Source: Rhizobium herbae
GTDB lineage: Bacteria; Pseudomonadota; Alphaproteobacteria; Rhizobiales; Rhizobiaceae
DNA: 64,000 nt
Direction: 5' to 3'
Assembly (NCBI RefSeq): GCF_017873135.1
Contig: NZ_JAGGJV010000004.1
Location: 434,001 to 498,000, forward strand
In this document: piece after piece, positions 8,722-16,513 of the stretch
Numbering within the stretch: the stretch's first letter is position 1
Layout of the letters: each line of letters opens with the position of its first letter
Made by a program: the position numbers and the translations under genes
Notes under the pieces: generated by a model
Databases searched by the model: none
Told to the model about the DNA's origin: nothing
The model's input: only the letters and a program-made list of their open reading frames with translations

Positions 8722-10215
8722 TCAGATGCGGGGTGGCGGCGATGCGCGCAGCAGTTCGCATGCCTTTTCCAGATCCCAGCCGAGCGGCCGGTCGTCGGCA
8801 TAGGTTGGCACGGCGGCGCGGATATGGTGATAGAGTACATTGGTACCCTTTGCCCGTGGCGCGACACTGGCTTTGAAATCCAGCGCCTGCGCCGCGGCGG
8901 CAAATTCGATGCCCAGAATCTGTTCGGCATTGCCGATGACCGCCAGCAACTTGTTGGCCGCGGCCGTCGGATGCCCGAGGAAATCCTCCTGCAGTGCCGA
9001 TGTGATACCGCCATCAAGGCTTGCCGGTGCGCCAAGCCGTCGGTTTTCCGCGGCAAGGGCCGCAGCCGTATATTGCGCGATCATGAAGCCGGACCCCGCG
9101 CCCGGATCAACCGCCAGGAAAGGCGGAAGCCCGCTCACCAGCGGATTGACCAATCGGTCTATGCGACGCTCGCTCATCGCCGAAATCTGGGCAATGGAGA
9201 TGGCAAGGCTATCGAGCGCTTGTCCGAGAGCAGGTGCAACGGCGTGCGCCTCCGACGAGACGATTGGCGCTTCCGGCGTGCCGGAGACTGCCGGGTTGTC
9301 GGTCACGGAAGCCAATTCCTGATCGACAATCGAGCCGGCGAATTCGAACACATCCCAGCCCGCGCCATGCGCATGGGGAACCGAACGAAGACTTAAAGCA
9401 TCCTGCGTCCGGGCTCCCTTGGCAGCCTCGATCAGACCGCTTCCCGCAAGGCGCTCACGCAGCGTCTTACCGACCCTCTCAATTCCTTTTGACTTGCGCA
9501 GAGCAAGCACCGGTGCATCGAAGGCCGTCATCTGGCCGCCAAGCGCTTCGATGGTCAGCGCCACGATGGCATCGGCCCAGTCCAGCAACCGCTCGACCCT
9601 CACCAAGGCCACCACGCCGAGCCCCGTGGAGCAGGCCGTGCCGTTGACGAGGCTGAGGCCTTCCTTGGCCTGCAGCACCAGCGGTTTTATGCCGAGTGTC
9701 TTCAAAGCCTCTGCGCCGGTGAACGACTTTCCCTTCAGCCGCGCCCTGCCCTCACCGATCAACACCAGCGCGATATGGGCGTTGTGGATGAGATAGCCGG
9801 CCGAGCCCTTGGATGGCACCTCGGGAATGCAATCCTCGCGAAGGAACGCCTGCAAAGTCTCGACGATGGCCGGACGGACGCCGGAGTGCCCGTGCGAGAA
9901 ATTGGCGATCTGCGCCGCAATGATAGCGCGAACCTCCCGGCGGTCCAGCAACGGACCGACACCGCAGGCATGGCTGAGGATGATGTTGCGCGACAGGCGG
10001 TTTTGCGAGGGTCGATCGACGACCGTATCGGCCAGCGCACCGACGCCAGTATTGATGCCATAGGCGCGAACGCCGCTTTCGACAATCGCCGAGACGATGC
10101 GGCTGGCCGTCTCGACCCGGTGAGACGCTTCAGCGGATAACAAAAGATTTGCACCTTCGGCAACCGCCGCCGCGGCGCGCCAGTCGAGCGCCGCTTCGAG
10201 CGTGATATCCTGCAC
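8722..10215 (-). CDS. Ammonia-lyase family protein lacking the MIO triad
   Basis: A 497-residue member of the histidine/phenylalanine ammonia-lyase family. It keeps YGINTGVG, LSHACGVG, VNGTACSTG, TDNPAV and LQED, so the fold and much of the pocket are conserved. The Ala-Ser-Gly that cyclises into the MIO cofactor is replaced: the aligned stretch reads KGSAGYLIHNAH, with Tyr141-Leu142-Ile143 in place of ASG. The tyrosine/arginine segment [11 protein letters not shown] of hutH is QDALSLRSVPH here. Classical ammonia elimination is therefore unlikely. GTG at 10215 is the start, backed by GGAGG eight bases upstream inside the ATPase gene, whose stop is three bases away. Function unknown; see findings. 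Confidence 0.85.
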   Translation of the reverse strand: MQDITLEAALDWRAAAAVAEGANLLLSAEASHRVETASRIVSAIVESGVRAYGINTGVGALADTVVDRPSQNRLSRNIILSHACGVGPLLDRREVRAIIAAQIANFSHGHSGVRPAIVETLQAFLREDCIPEVPSKGSAGYLIHNAHIALVLIGEGRARLKGKSFTGAEALKTLGIKPLVLQAKEGLSLVNGTACSTGLGVVALVRVERLLDWADAIVALTIEALGGQMTAFDAPVLALRKSKGIERVGKTLRERLAGSGLIEAAKGARTQDALSLRSVPHAHGAGWDVFEFAGSIVDQELASVTDNPAVSGTPEAPIVSSEAHAVAPALGQALDSLAISIAQISAMSERRIDRLVNPLVSGLPPFLAVDPGAGSGFMIAQYTAAALAAENRRLGAPASLDGGITSALQEDFLGHPTAAANKLLAVIGNAEQILGIEFAAAAQALDFKASVAPRAKGTNVLYHHIRAAVPTYADDRPLGWDLEKACELLRASPPPRI

Positions 10216-10218
10216 GTG

Positions 10219-11025
10219 TCAGCCTCCGAAATTGCCGATGAATTGGCGGAAACTGGCCGATCCGCCCTGGCCGAACAGATCATCCGGCGTACCGTCGCTG
10301 TCGATTTCGCCGGACTTCATGAAAATCACCCGGTTGGACACATTGCGGGCAAAGCTCATCTCGTGAGTGACGACCAGCATCGTCATGCCCTCTTCGGCAA
10401 GCGAGCGCATGACGCGCAGCACTTCGCCGACAAGTTCCGGGTCGAGCGCGGATGTCGGCTCATCGAACAACATCACCTTCGGCTTCATCGCCAGCGAACG
10501 GGCAATCGCTGCGCGCTGTTGCTGGCCGCCGGACAGATGCGCCGGATAGGCATGGCGTTTTTCCGCGATACCGACTTTTTCCAGCAGCGCTTCCGCCTCG
10601 GCAATGCATTCGGCGCGGGCACGCTTCAGCACATGCACCGGACCTTCAATGACGTTTTCGAGGATCGTCATGTGGGACCAGAGATTGAAGGACTGGAAGA
10701 CCATGCCGAGTTCCGAGCGGATACGATCCACCTGGCGGCGATTGGACGGGACGTTCTTTCCACCGCGTTGCTGCATCTGAATGAGTTCGCCATCGACGGA
10801 AATCTCGCCGTGGTCGGCGATTTCCAGAAGGTTGATACAGCGCAGGAAGGTCGATTTTCCCGAGCCGCTGGCGCCGAGCAGCGAAATGACATCGCCGTCG
10901 CGCGCCTCAAGCGAAATGCCGCGCAAGACCTCATGCGTGCCGAAACTTTTGCGGATGTTGCGGACGGAAAGCCGGGTTGTACCTGCCATGGTCGTTCCAG
11001 TCTGGTTGAGGGGCGTCGGGTTCAT
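10219..11025 (-). CDS. Polar amino acid ABC transporter ATPase (HisP/OccP type)
   Basis: A 268-residue ATPase that powers uptake through the two permeases encoded upstream. It has Walker [10 protein letters not shown], signature LSGGQQQR and Walker [13 protein letters not shown], and the length of the HisP/GlnQ group. The ATG at 11025 overlaps the preceding permease stop (ATGA), which supports this start; an in-frame ATG at 10989 is the alternative. Its partner genes and the hutC regulator next door suggest that it imports histidine, urocanate or the unknown substrate of the three downstream enzymes. Confidence 0.92.
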   Translation of the reverse strand: MNPTPLNQTGTTMAGTTRLSVRNIRKSFGTHEVLRGISLEARDGDVISLLGASGSGKSTFLRCINLLEIADHGEISVDGELIQMQQRGGKNVPSNRRQVDRIRSELGMVFQSFNLWSHMTILENVIEGPVHVLKRARAECIAEAEALLEKVGIAEKRHAYPAHLSGGQQQRAAIARSLAMKPKVMLFDEPTSALDPELVGEVLRVMRSLAEEGMTMLVVTHEMSFARNVSNRVIFMKSGEIDSDGTPDDLFGQGGSASFRQFIGNFGG

Positions 11026-11732
11026 CGCTGCGGCACCGGAAAGAGAGGCGCGGCGCGGCGGTGTGGAGTCAACTTGTATTCGAGCAGGGACATGGCCTGC
11101 AGGATCAGGAAATTCAGAAGCAAGTAGATGATGGCGGCACAGAGGAAGACTTCCATCGTGCGATAGGTCTGGGCGATCAGCCGCTGGGCGACGCCGGTCA
11201 CTTCCCAGACCGTCACCAGGCTGGCAAGCGCCGTCGATTTCACCATCATCACCACTTCCGTCGAATAGGCCGGAAGCGCATGGCGGAAGGCGATAGGGGC
11301 AAGGATGCGGCGCGTCAACAGGAAGCCGGACATGCCGATCGACCGCGCGGCCTCGATTTCTTTGGCGGGGATGGCCCGCAGGCCGAAGCGGAAGATTTCG
11401 GCGGAATAACCGGCCGTGCAGAGCGCCAGCGACAGCACTGCGCAGACGAAAGGTTCGCGCAGCGCCGGCCACAGGAAGCTGTAGCGAATAAAGCCGAATT
11501 GCCCGAGGCCGTAGAAGATCAGGAACATCTGGATCAGCAATGGCGAGCCACGGAAGATGAAGATGTAGCCCTTGGCAAAATTGCGGGCGGCGGCATTGCC
11601 GCTGACGCGCATCCAGACGATGACGAGCGCCAGTATGCCGCCGAAGAAGACAGAAAGGGCAAAAAGTGCCAGCGTCATCGGCAAGGCTGCCAGCAACGTC
11701 TTCATGGTCGAGATCATGAAATCGATGTCCAT
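11022..11732 (-). CDS. Polar amino acid ABC permease (HisM/OccM type)
   Basis: A 236-residue inner-membrane permease of the HisM/HisQ family. Hydrophobic segments start near residue 14 ([17 protein letters not shown]). The EAA-type loop that contacts the ATPase reads [16 protein letters not shown] is preceded by AGGAG at eight bases. It overlaps the ATPase start and lies ten bases behind the other permease, so the two should form a heterodimer in one transporter. Confidence 0.92.
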   Translation of the reverse strand: MDIDFMISTMKTLLAALPMTLALFALSVFFGGILALVIVWMRVSGNAAARNFAKGYIFIFRGSPLLIQMFLIFYGLGQFGFIRYSFLWPALREPFVCAVLSLALCTAGYSAEIFRFGLRAIPAKEIEAARSIGMSGFLLTRRILAPIAFRHALPAYSTEVVMMVKSTALASLVTVWEVTGVAQRLIAQTYRTMEVFLCAAIIYLLLNFLILQAMSLLEYKLTPHRRAAPLFPVPQR

Positions 11733-11742
11733 CGTGCGTCTC

Positions 11743-12465
11743 CTAGGCCTGGCCGAGACTGGTCGGCATGCTGCGATTGGCGCGTTTTTCGGCGCTGGTG
11801 AAAATGCGGTCCGAGAAGCTGGTCAGGATCAGGTAGAGGCATCCGCCAACGATGAAGAACAGGAAGTGCTGACGCGTCGAACCGGCGGCGACCTGGCTGG
11901 TGCGCATCAGGTCGGCAAGCCCTGTTACCGAAACCAACGCCGAATCCTTGAGGCTGAGCTGCCAGACATTGCCGATGCCGGGAATGGCGAAACGAAACAC
12001 CTGCGGCCCGATGATGCGGCGGAAGCGCAGGCTCCGGTTCATGCCGATCGCCTGTGCCGCTTCCAGTTCGCCCTTGGGGATGGCAAGGTAGGCGCCACGA
12101 AACACTTCGGCCTGATAGGCGCCGGAGATGATGCCAACCGCAAGGGCGCCGGCGGCAAAGGACGGAAGGCCGAGAAAGCCCTCATAGCCCATCGCCGTGC
12201 CGATGGCGGTGACCGCGCTCGATCCGCCGAAATAGACGAGATATATGATCAGCAGTTCAGGAACGCCGCGGAAGACGGTCGTGTAAGTGCCGCCGATCGT
12301 CCTCAATATCCTGCTGCCCGACAGCTTCGCCCAGGCGACCAGCGAGCCGAGAATGGCGCCGATCAGGAGTGCCACGGCGGTAACGCAGAGCGTCATCAAT
12401 GCTGCCACCAGAAGCAGCCCGCCCCAGCCGGTGGGGCCAAATCCGATCATTTGAAGTAATGCCAT
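11743..12465 (-). CDS. Polar amino acid ABC permease (HisQ/OccQ type)
   Basis: A 240-residue inner-membrane permease, partner of the gene at 11022. It has several hydrophobic segments, beginning with LLLVAALMTLCVTAVALLIG, and an EAA-type loop (ELEAAQAIGMNRSL). The 141-base gap from the binding-protein gene carries an RNA hairpin (12565-12596), which would fit lower expression of the membrane parts than of the binding protein. The ribosome site before its ATG is weak. Confidence 0.92.
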   Translation of the reverse strand: MALLQMIGFGPTGWGGLLLVAALMTLCVTAVALLIGAILGSLVAWAKLSGSRILRTIGGTYTTVFRGVPELLIIYLVYFGGSSAVTAIGTAMGYEGFLGLPSFAAGALAVGIISGAYQAEVFRGAYLAIPKGELEAAQAIGMNRSLRFRRIIGPQVFRFAIPGIGNVWQLSLKDSALVSVTGLADLMRTSQVAAGSTRQHFLFFIVGGCLYLILTSFSDRIFTSAEKRANRSMPTSLGQA

Positions 12466-12564
12466 GCCGCAGGCGCCCCGTCGTTTCCGGCCAAGCCGGC
12501 TTCCCGAACCTCAGATGGATATGGCAGGCCGCACCGATGAAGAGCGGTCCGTCATCACAAGTGT

Positions 12565-12596
12565 GCCCGCCGTTCGCAAAATAGCAAGCGGCGGGC
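12565..12596 (-). terminator. Intercistronic hairpin after the binding-protein gene
   Basis: GCCCGCCG (12565-12572) pairs with CGGCGGGC (12589-12596) around a 16-base loop, 10 bases past the binding-protein stop. No run of T follows, so it is more likely an mRNA-stabilising or partial attenuation hairpin than a full terminator. Confidence 0.5.
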
Positions 12597-12606
12597 GACC
12601 TAGAGA

Positions 12607-13446
12607 TTAGGGAGTAACGTCGGTCTTGAACCACTTCATCGACAGGGTCTTGATCGTGCCGTCGGCGAGAGCGGCCTCGATAGCCTTGTTGAACATGTCG
12701 CGCAGGTCGGTATCGGCCTGACGGATGCCAAGGCCTTCGCCGCTGCCGAAGATCGTGCCGCCGATTTCAGGGCCGGTGAAGCCGAGAGTTCCGTTGGACT
12801 TTTCAAAGGCGGAGATCAGGTAGACGGCATCGTCGAAGACGAGATCGATACGGCCGGTTTCGAGATCGAGGTCGCGCTCGGCGCCGGTCTTGTATTCGCG
12901 CACGGTCGCAACATCGCCGAAGTTGTCATAGATGAACTTCGAATAGACGGTAGCCGCCTGGATGCCGATGGTTTTGCCGGCGAAGGCTGCCTTCATCGCG
13001 TCGACTTCCTTGACGCCGGTCGCACCCGGATCGAGTTTGACGACAGTGCCGGTGCCGGCAGCATTGGCCAGCGGGCCATCCTTGAGCGTCGCGAAAGCGG
13101 CGTGCGTATGGGCATATGGGATGGTGAAGTCGATGATCTTCTTGCGCTCTTCGGTGATCGACAGGGCATCCATGATCACATCGAACTTGCCGGCGTTGAG
13201 CGCCGGGATCATGCCGTCCCAATCGGAGGCGACGAGCGTGCACTCGACCTTCATATGGTCGCAGAGATATTTGGCCAGCTCCGGCTCGAAACCGCCGAGC
13301 GTGCCGTCCGGGTTGGTCAGGTTCCACGGCGCATAGGCGCCTTCGAGCGTGATGGTGACGGTCTTCCAGTCCTTGGCCTGCGCCATTGGAGCAGCAAGGG
13401 TTGCACATGCGATGGCGCCAGCCATCAAAAGTTTGGTCAGGTTCAT
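12607..13446 (-). CDS. Periplasmic amino acid binding protein
   Basis: A 279-residue family 3 solute-binding protein with a Sec signal peptide (LLMAGAIACATLAAPMAQA) cleaved before KDWKTV. Conserved features include EGAYAPWNLTNPDGTLGGFE, DWDGMIPALNAGKFD and ITEERKKIIDFT, as in lysine/arginine/ornithine and histidine binding proteins. ATG at 13446 is chosen because it begins the signal peptide and has AGAGGA upstream. It heads the operon of transporter, lyase homologue, flavin oxidase and ureohydrolase, and is divergent from hutC. The ligand is not readable; histidine, urocanate or a related imidazole is a guess from context. Confidence 0.92.
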   Translation of the reverse strand: MNLTKLLMAGAIACATLAAPMAQAKDWKTVTITLEGAYAPWNLTNPDGTLGGFEPELAKYLCDHMKVECTLVASDWDGMIPALNAGKFDVIMDALSITEERKKIIDFTIPYAHTHAAFATLKDGPLANAAGTGTVVKLDPGATGVKEVDAMKAAFAGKTIGIQAATVYSKFIYDNFGDVATVREYKTGAERDLDLETGRIDLVFDDAVYLISAFEKSNGTLGFTGPEIGGTIFGSGEGLGIRQADTDLRDMFNKAIEAALADGTIKTLSMKWFKTDVTP

Positions 13447-13551
13447 GTTCAGGTTCCTCTGAGGATTTATCTTCAACAACGTCCGCCGATCTTGCGCCGG
13501 CTTTACAAATTCATTGACGGATGGCGAGGCTCGAAAAATGATCCTGTGCAT

Positions 13552-13574
13552 CCATGTTGTATATGGTACCATAT
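13552..13574. promoter_or_regulatory. Candidate HutC operator between hutC and the transporter operon
   Basis: The stretch contains CCATGTTGTATATGG (13552-13566) overlapping a perfect 14-bp palindrome ATATGGTACCATAT (13561-13574). It lies about 73 bases before hutC and 106 bases before the divergent binding-protein gene. A copy of the same 15-mer occurs at 14434-14448. GntR-type repressors such as HutC bind short AT-rich palindromes at such sites; binding here is inferred. Confidence 0.6.
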
Positions 13575-13646
13575 GCGAATTTTTGTGGTATGCAAGAGGC
13601 TGGCCGCATTTGGATGCAAATTTAATTTCGCCCAAGGAATGAGCAT

Positions 13647-14414
13647 ATGAAGCGCAGCACCGAGCAGAACGCCCTCCTGAGATGGGAAACGGTTGAAGGC
13701 GACAACTCGCCGCTCTATGCGGGGGTCAAGCAGATGATCCTCGACCGCATCCAGAGCGGCGAATGGCCCCCGAAACATCGCGTCCCTTCAGAGAACGAAC
13801 TGGTCGCCGAACTGGGCGTCAGCAAGATGACAGCCAACCGGGCGCTGCGCGAACTCGCAAGCGAGGGCGAACTGGTCCGCATTCAGGGCGTCGGCTCTTT
13901 CGTTGCCGAACGAAAGGGTTATTCCGAGCTCTTCGAAGTGCGCAACATCGCCGAGGAGATCGACGAGCGCGGCCATACGCACCAGGCCTCCGTCATCGTT
14001 CTGGCACAGGAAACGGCAGCACCCGACGTGGCGGATGCACTCGGCCTTCCGATCGGCGCACCGGTGTTTCATTCGCTGATCGTGCACAGCGAAAACGGCG
14101 TTCCCGTCCAGATAGAGGATCGTTTCGTCAACCCGGAAGCCGCCCCCGGCTATCTCGAGCAGGATTTTACAACGCTGACACCGAACGCCTACCTGACCGC
14201 CGAAGCGCCGTTGAGCGGGTCCGAACATATCGTCGAGGCGGCCATGCCGCAGCCATGGGAATGCAAGCTTCTGGTCATCCTGCGCACGGAGCCATGCCTG
14301 CTTATCCGGCGGCGCACATGGTCGTCCAAGCGCGTCGTTTCCTTTGCCCGGCTCGTCTATCCCGGCAACCGATATCGGCTGGAATCACGTAACGGAAAGA
14401 TGTCCGACGATTGA
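13647..14414 (+). CDS. hutC: Histidine utilization repressor, GntR/HutC family
   Basis: A 255-residue regulator with an N-terminal GntR winged helix (about residues 20-90, with KHRVPSENELVAELGVSKMT) and a C-terminal UTRA effector domain (from FEVRNIAEEIDERGH onward). HutC proteins repress hut genes and are released by urocanate. ATG follows AAGGAA at a good distance. It is divergent from the transporter operon and convergent with tetR. The two copies of CCATGTTGTATATGG around it are candidate binding sites. Confidence 0.92.
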   Translation: MKRSTEQNALLRWETVEGDNSPLYAGVKQMILDRIQSGEWPPKHRVPSENELVAELGVSKMTANRALRELASEGELVRIQGVGSFVAERKGYSELFEVRNIAEEIDERGHTHQASVIVLAQETAAPDVADALGLPIGAPVFHSLIVHSENGVPVQIEDRFVNPEAAPGYLEQDFTTLTPNAYLTAEAPLSGSEHIVEAAMPQPWECKLLVILRTEPCLLIRRRTWSSKRVVSFARLVYPGNRYRLESRNGKMSDD

Positions 14415-14433
14415 TCTTTCGGTGAAACACCTG

Positions 14434-14448
14434 CCATGTTGTATATGG
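14434..14448. promoter_or_regulatory. Second copy of the hutC-associated 15-mer
   Basis: CCATGTTGTATATGG here is identical to 13552-13566. It sits in the 54-base gap between the convergent hutC and tetR genes, where a promoter operator is not expected. It could be an auxiliary operator about 880 bp from the first, or a remnant. Confidence 0.45.
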
Positions 14449-14468
14449 AACTTAAATGGCTAATATAA

Positions 14469-15068
14469 TCAGCCGTTTCGAACGGCCGACACTGGCCAGA
14501 ACTGCAGGGCCATGTCGATGACGCGGTACAGCGCCGGGCGGTCCGCGCCGGACGCCGCCTGGATAGCCGTCCCCTGCGAGATGGTCATGATATAGCGAGC
14601 GAGGTCGTAAGGCTCCTGCCCCGCAGGCAAGTCACCCTCCTTCGCCGCACGCTCAAACCGCTCTGCGAGATCCCGCTCGCCGCGATGGCGATTTTCGATC
14701 AGACATTTCTGGATTTCCGCGGCAGCTTCGCTGCAGGCAAGCGCGCCATTGATACCCATGCAGCCGCTCGGGCCGGTTTCAGCCGTCTGACTGTCGGCAA
14801 AGCCCCGCAGAATCTTCTCGGCAACGTCGCGAGCCCTTGGCTCCTTCAGCGCCTCATGGAAGAAATTCATCTTGGTGCGCTCGTAGCGCTCCAGCGCCTT
14901 AAGAAAGAGGCCTTCCTTGTTGCCGAAGACGCCATAGAGGCTCGGCTTGGTAATGCCCATGCCTTCCGTCAGGTCAGAGAGCGACGTGCCCTCATAGCCT
15001 TTCCGCCAAAACAGCTCCATCGCCGTTTCAAGGGCATCATCGACATCGAACTCTCTTGGCCGTCCCAT
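14469..15068 (-). CDS. TetR-family repressor of the adjacent efflux pump
   Basis: A 199-residue TetR protein. The N-terminal helix-turn-helix is clear (GYEGTSLSDLTEGMGITKPSLYGVFGNKEGLF). The C-terminal ligand domain contains Cys106 in a GPSGCMGINGALA context typical of one TetR subgroup. ATG follows GGGAGGG at about eight bases. It is divergent from the RND pump genes, and two palindromes between them (15092-15107 and 15146-15159) fit repression of both promoters. The inducer is unknown. Confidence 0.92.
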   Translation of the reverse strand: MGRPREFDVDDALETAMELFWRKGYEGTSLSDLTEGMGITKPSLYGVFGNKEGLFLKALERYERTKMNFFHEALKEPRARDVAEKILRGFADSQTAETGPSGCMGINGALACSEAAAEIQKCLIENRHRGERDLAERFERAAKEGDLPAGQEPYDLARYIMTISQGTAIQAASGADRPALYRVIDMALQFWPVSAVRNG

Positions 15069-15091
15069 AGGGTGGCCCTCCCGAATTTTTT

Positions 15092-15107
15092 TATACCGAT
15101 CGGTATA
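15092..15107. promoter_or_regulatory. TetR operator candidate, site 1
   Basis: TATACCGATCGGTATA is a perfect 16-bp palindrome 24 bases upstream of tetR. The related site at 15146 has the same ATACCG-CGGTAT arms. The sequence form is typical of TetR-family operators. Confidence 0.75.
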
Positions 15108-15145
15108 TAATTCGATTGACGCGATCGGTTCAAGAAACTATTTCT

Positions 15146-15159
15146 ATACCGAACGGTAT
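15146..15159. promoter_or_regulatory. TetR operator candidate, site 2
   Basis: ATACCGAACGGTAT is palindromic except for its central A/A pair. Its centre is 53 bp (about five helical turns) from that of site 1, and a lone half-site GATCGGT lies between them (15123-15129). It lies 95 bases upstream of the pump adaptor start. Confidence 0.7.
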
Positions 15160-15253
15160 TGAACGTCAATGCAACCCTCGCCCAAATCCCTCGCCTCCCA
15201 CGAAGGACCGACGGGCGGCCCTCCTCCCGGGGCAGAAATTCAGGATAGCCGCC

Positions 15254-16474
15254 ATGTCATTCGGAACTTTCAGAACCAGGCTTCTCACCACTGGCTTCGT
15301 CCTTGCAGCCGCCACCATTGCGCCGACAATCTATTTTGATCTGCAAGGAAGCCCGTCCGGCAGCGGCAATGCGGCTGACGCATCCACCGCGGCACCCGTT
15401 GCTGTTCCGGTCTCCGTCGCGGTCGTCGAGGCCAAGCCGGTGACGCAATGGAGCGAATTCTCCGGACGTCTTGAGGCCGTCGATCACGTCGAACTGCGCT
15501 CGCGCGTCGCCGGCGCCATCCAGTCGGTCCATTTCCAGGAAGGCGCGATCGTTGAGAAGGGCGATCTGCTCGTCACGATCGACCCCGCCCCCTACCAGGC
15601 GGAAGTGGCCCGTGCCCAGGCGAACGTCACGGCTGCCGAAGCGCGAGCCTCTCTCGCCCGGATCGAGCTCAAGCGCGGCCAGCAGTTGCTTGCGTCCAAC
15701 GCCGTATCGCAGAGCGAAGTCGATCAACGCATGAACGGCTTGGCAAGCGCCGAGGCCGATGTGGAAGCGGCACGCGCCGGACTGCAATCGGCAGCCCTCA
15801 ACCTTGGCTATACCGAAATCCGCGCCCCGATCACCGGCCGCGTCGGCAAGATCGAAATTACCGCGGGCAACCTGATCGCCGCGGGTCCTTCCTCACCGAT
15901 CCTCACCCGGCTTGTGTCGCTGAGCCCGATCTATGCCAGCTTCGAGGCCGACGAACGCATCGTCACCGGCATCCTGGCCGAACTGCCGGAAGGCGTGAAC
16001 GCCCGCAACTTCCTCGACCGCGTTCCGGTCCGGATGGACGTCGCCGGACTGCCGGACGTCAAGGGCAAGCTTCAGCTCGTCGACAACAGCGTCGATCCGG
16101 AAAGCGGCACAATCCGTGTACGAGCCGTATTCGACAATGCCAATGGTGCCTTGATGCCGGGACAGTTTGCCCGGCTGAGCATGGGCCAGGCCAAGTCCGA
16201 AGATGCAGTGCTCGTGCACGAGCGGGCGATCGGTACCGACCAGAACAAGAAATATGTGATGGTCGTCAAGCCGGACAACACCACCGAATATCGCGAGATC
16301 ACCGTCGGCATGAAATCCGATGGCCTCCGGGTGGTAACGGCGGGGCTCAAAGCCAAGGAGCGCATCGTCGTCAACGGCCTGCAGCGTATCCGTCCCGGCG
16401 CGCTCGTGGCACCTGAAATGGTCTCCATGAACCCGGCTGCCAATCCCGAGCAGCAAGCCTCGATTACCAATTAA
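15254..16474 (+). CDS. RND efflux periplasmic adaptor
   Basis: A 406-residue membrane fusion protein that links the inner-membrane pump to an outer-membrane channel. It has an N-terminal membrane anchor or signal (LLTTGFVLAAATIAPTIYF), a lipoyl/barrel-sandwich region split around an alpha hairpin (VHFQEGAIVEKGDLLVTIDP before it, GYTEIRAPITGRVGKIEI after it) and the C-terminal beta domains. ATG at 15254 is chosen because an upstream in-frame extension would run across the operator at 15146-15159. It lies 39 bases before the pump gene. No outer-membrane factor gene follows, so TolC or similar must come from elsewhere. Confidence 0.93.
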   Translation: MSFGTFRTRLLTTGFVLAAATIAPTIYFDLQGSPSGSGNAADASTAAPVAVPVSVAVVEAKPVTQWSEFSGRLEAVDHVELRSRVAGAIQSVHFQEGAIVEKGDLLVTIDPAPYQAEVARAQANVTAAEARASLARIELKRGQQLLASNAVSQSEVDQRMNGLASAEADVEAARAGLQSAALNLGYTEIRAPITGRVGKIEITAGNLIAAGPSSPILTRLVSLSPIYASFEADERIVTGILAELPEGVNARNFLDRVPVRMDVAGLPDVKGKLQLVDNSVDPESGTIRVRAVFDNANGALMPGQFARLSMGQAKSEDAVLVHERAIGTDQNKKYVMVVKPDNTTEYREITVGMKSDGLRVVTAGLKAKERIVVNGLQRIRPGALVAPEMVSMNPAANPEQQASITN

Positions 16475-16513
16475 GCCTTTTTCCGGCACTTCAGAACAAG
16501 GGCGGATCACGCC

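Noticed and set aside
7372..9396. A 674-codon plus-strand frame opposite the oxidase and lyase homologue
   Set aside because: It crosses two recognisable genes on the other strand, lacks a ribosome site and shows shadow-type composition.
15116..15253. N-terminal extension of the efflux adaptor
   Set aside because: It would run across the second TetR operator; the membrane signal begins at 15254.
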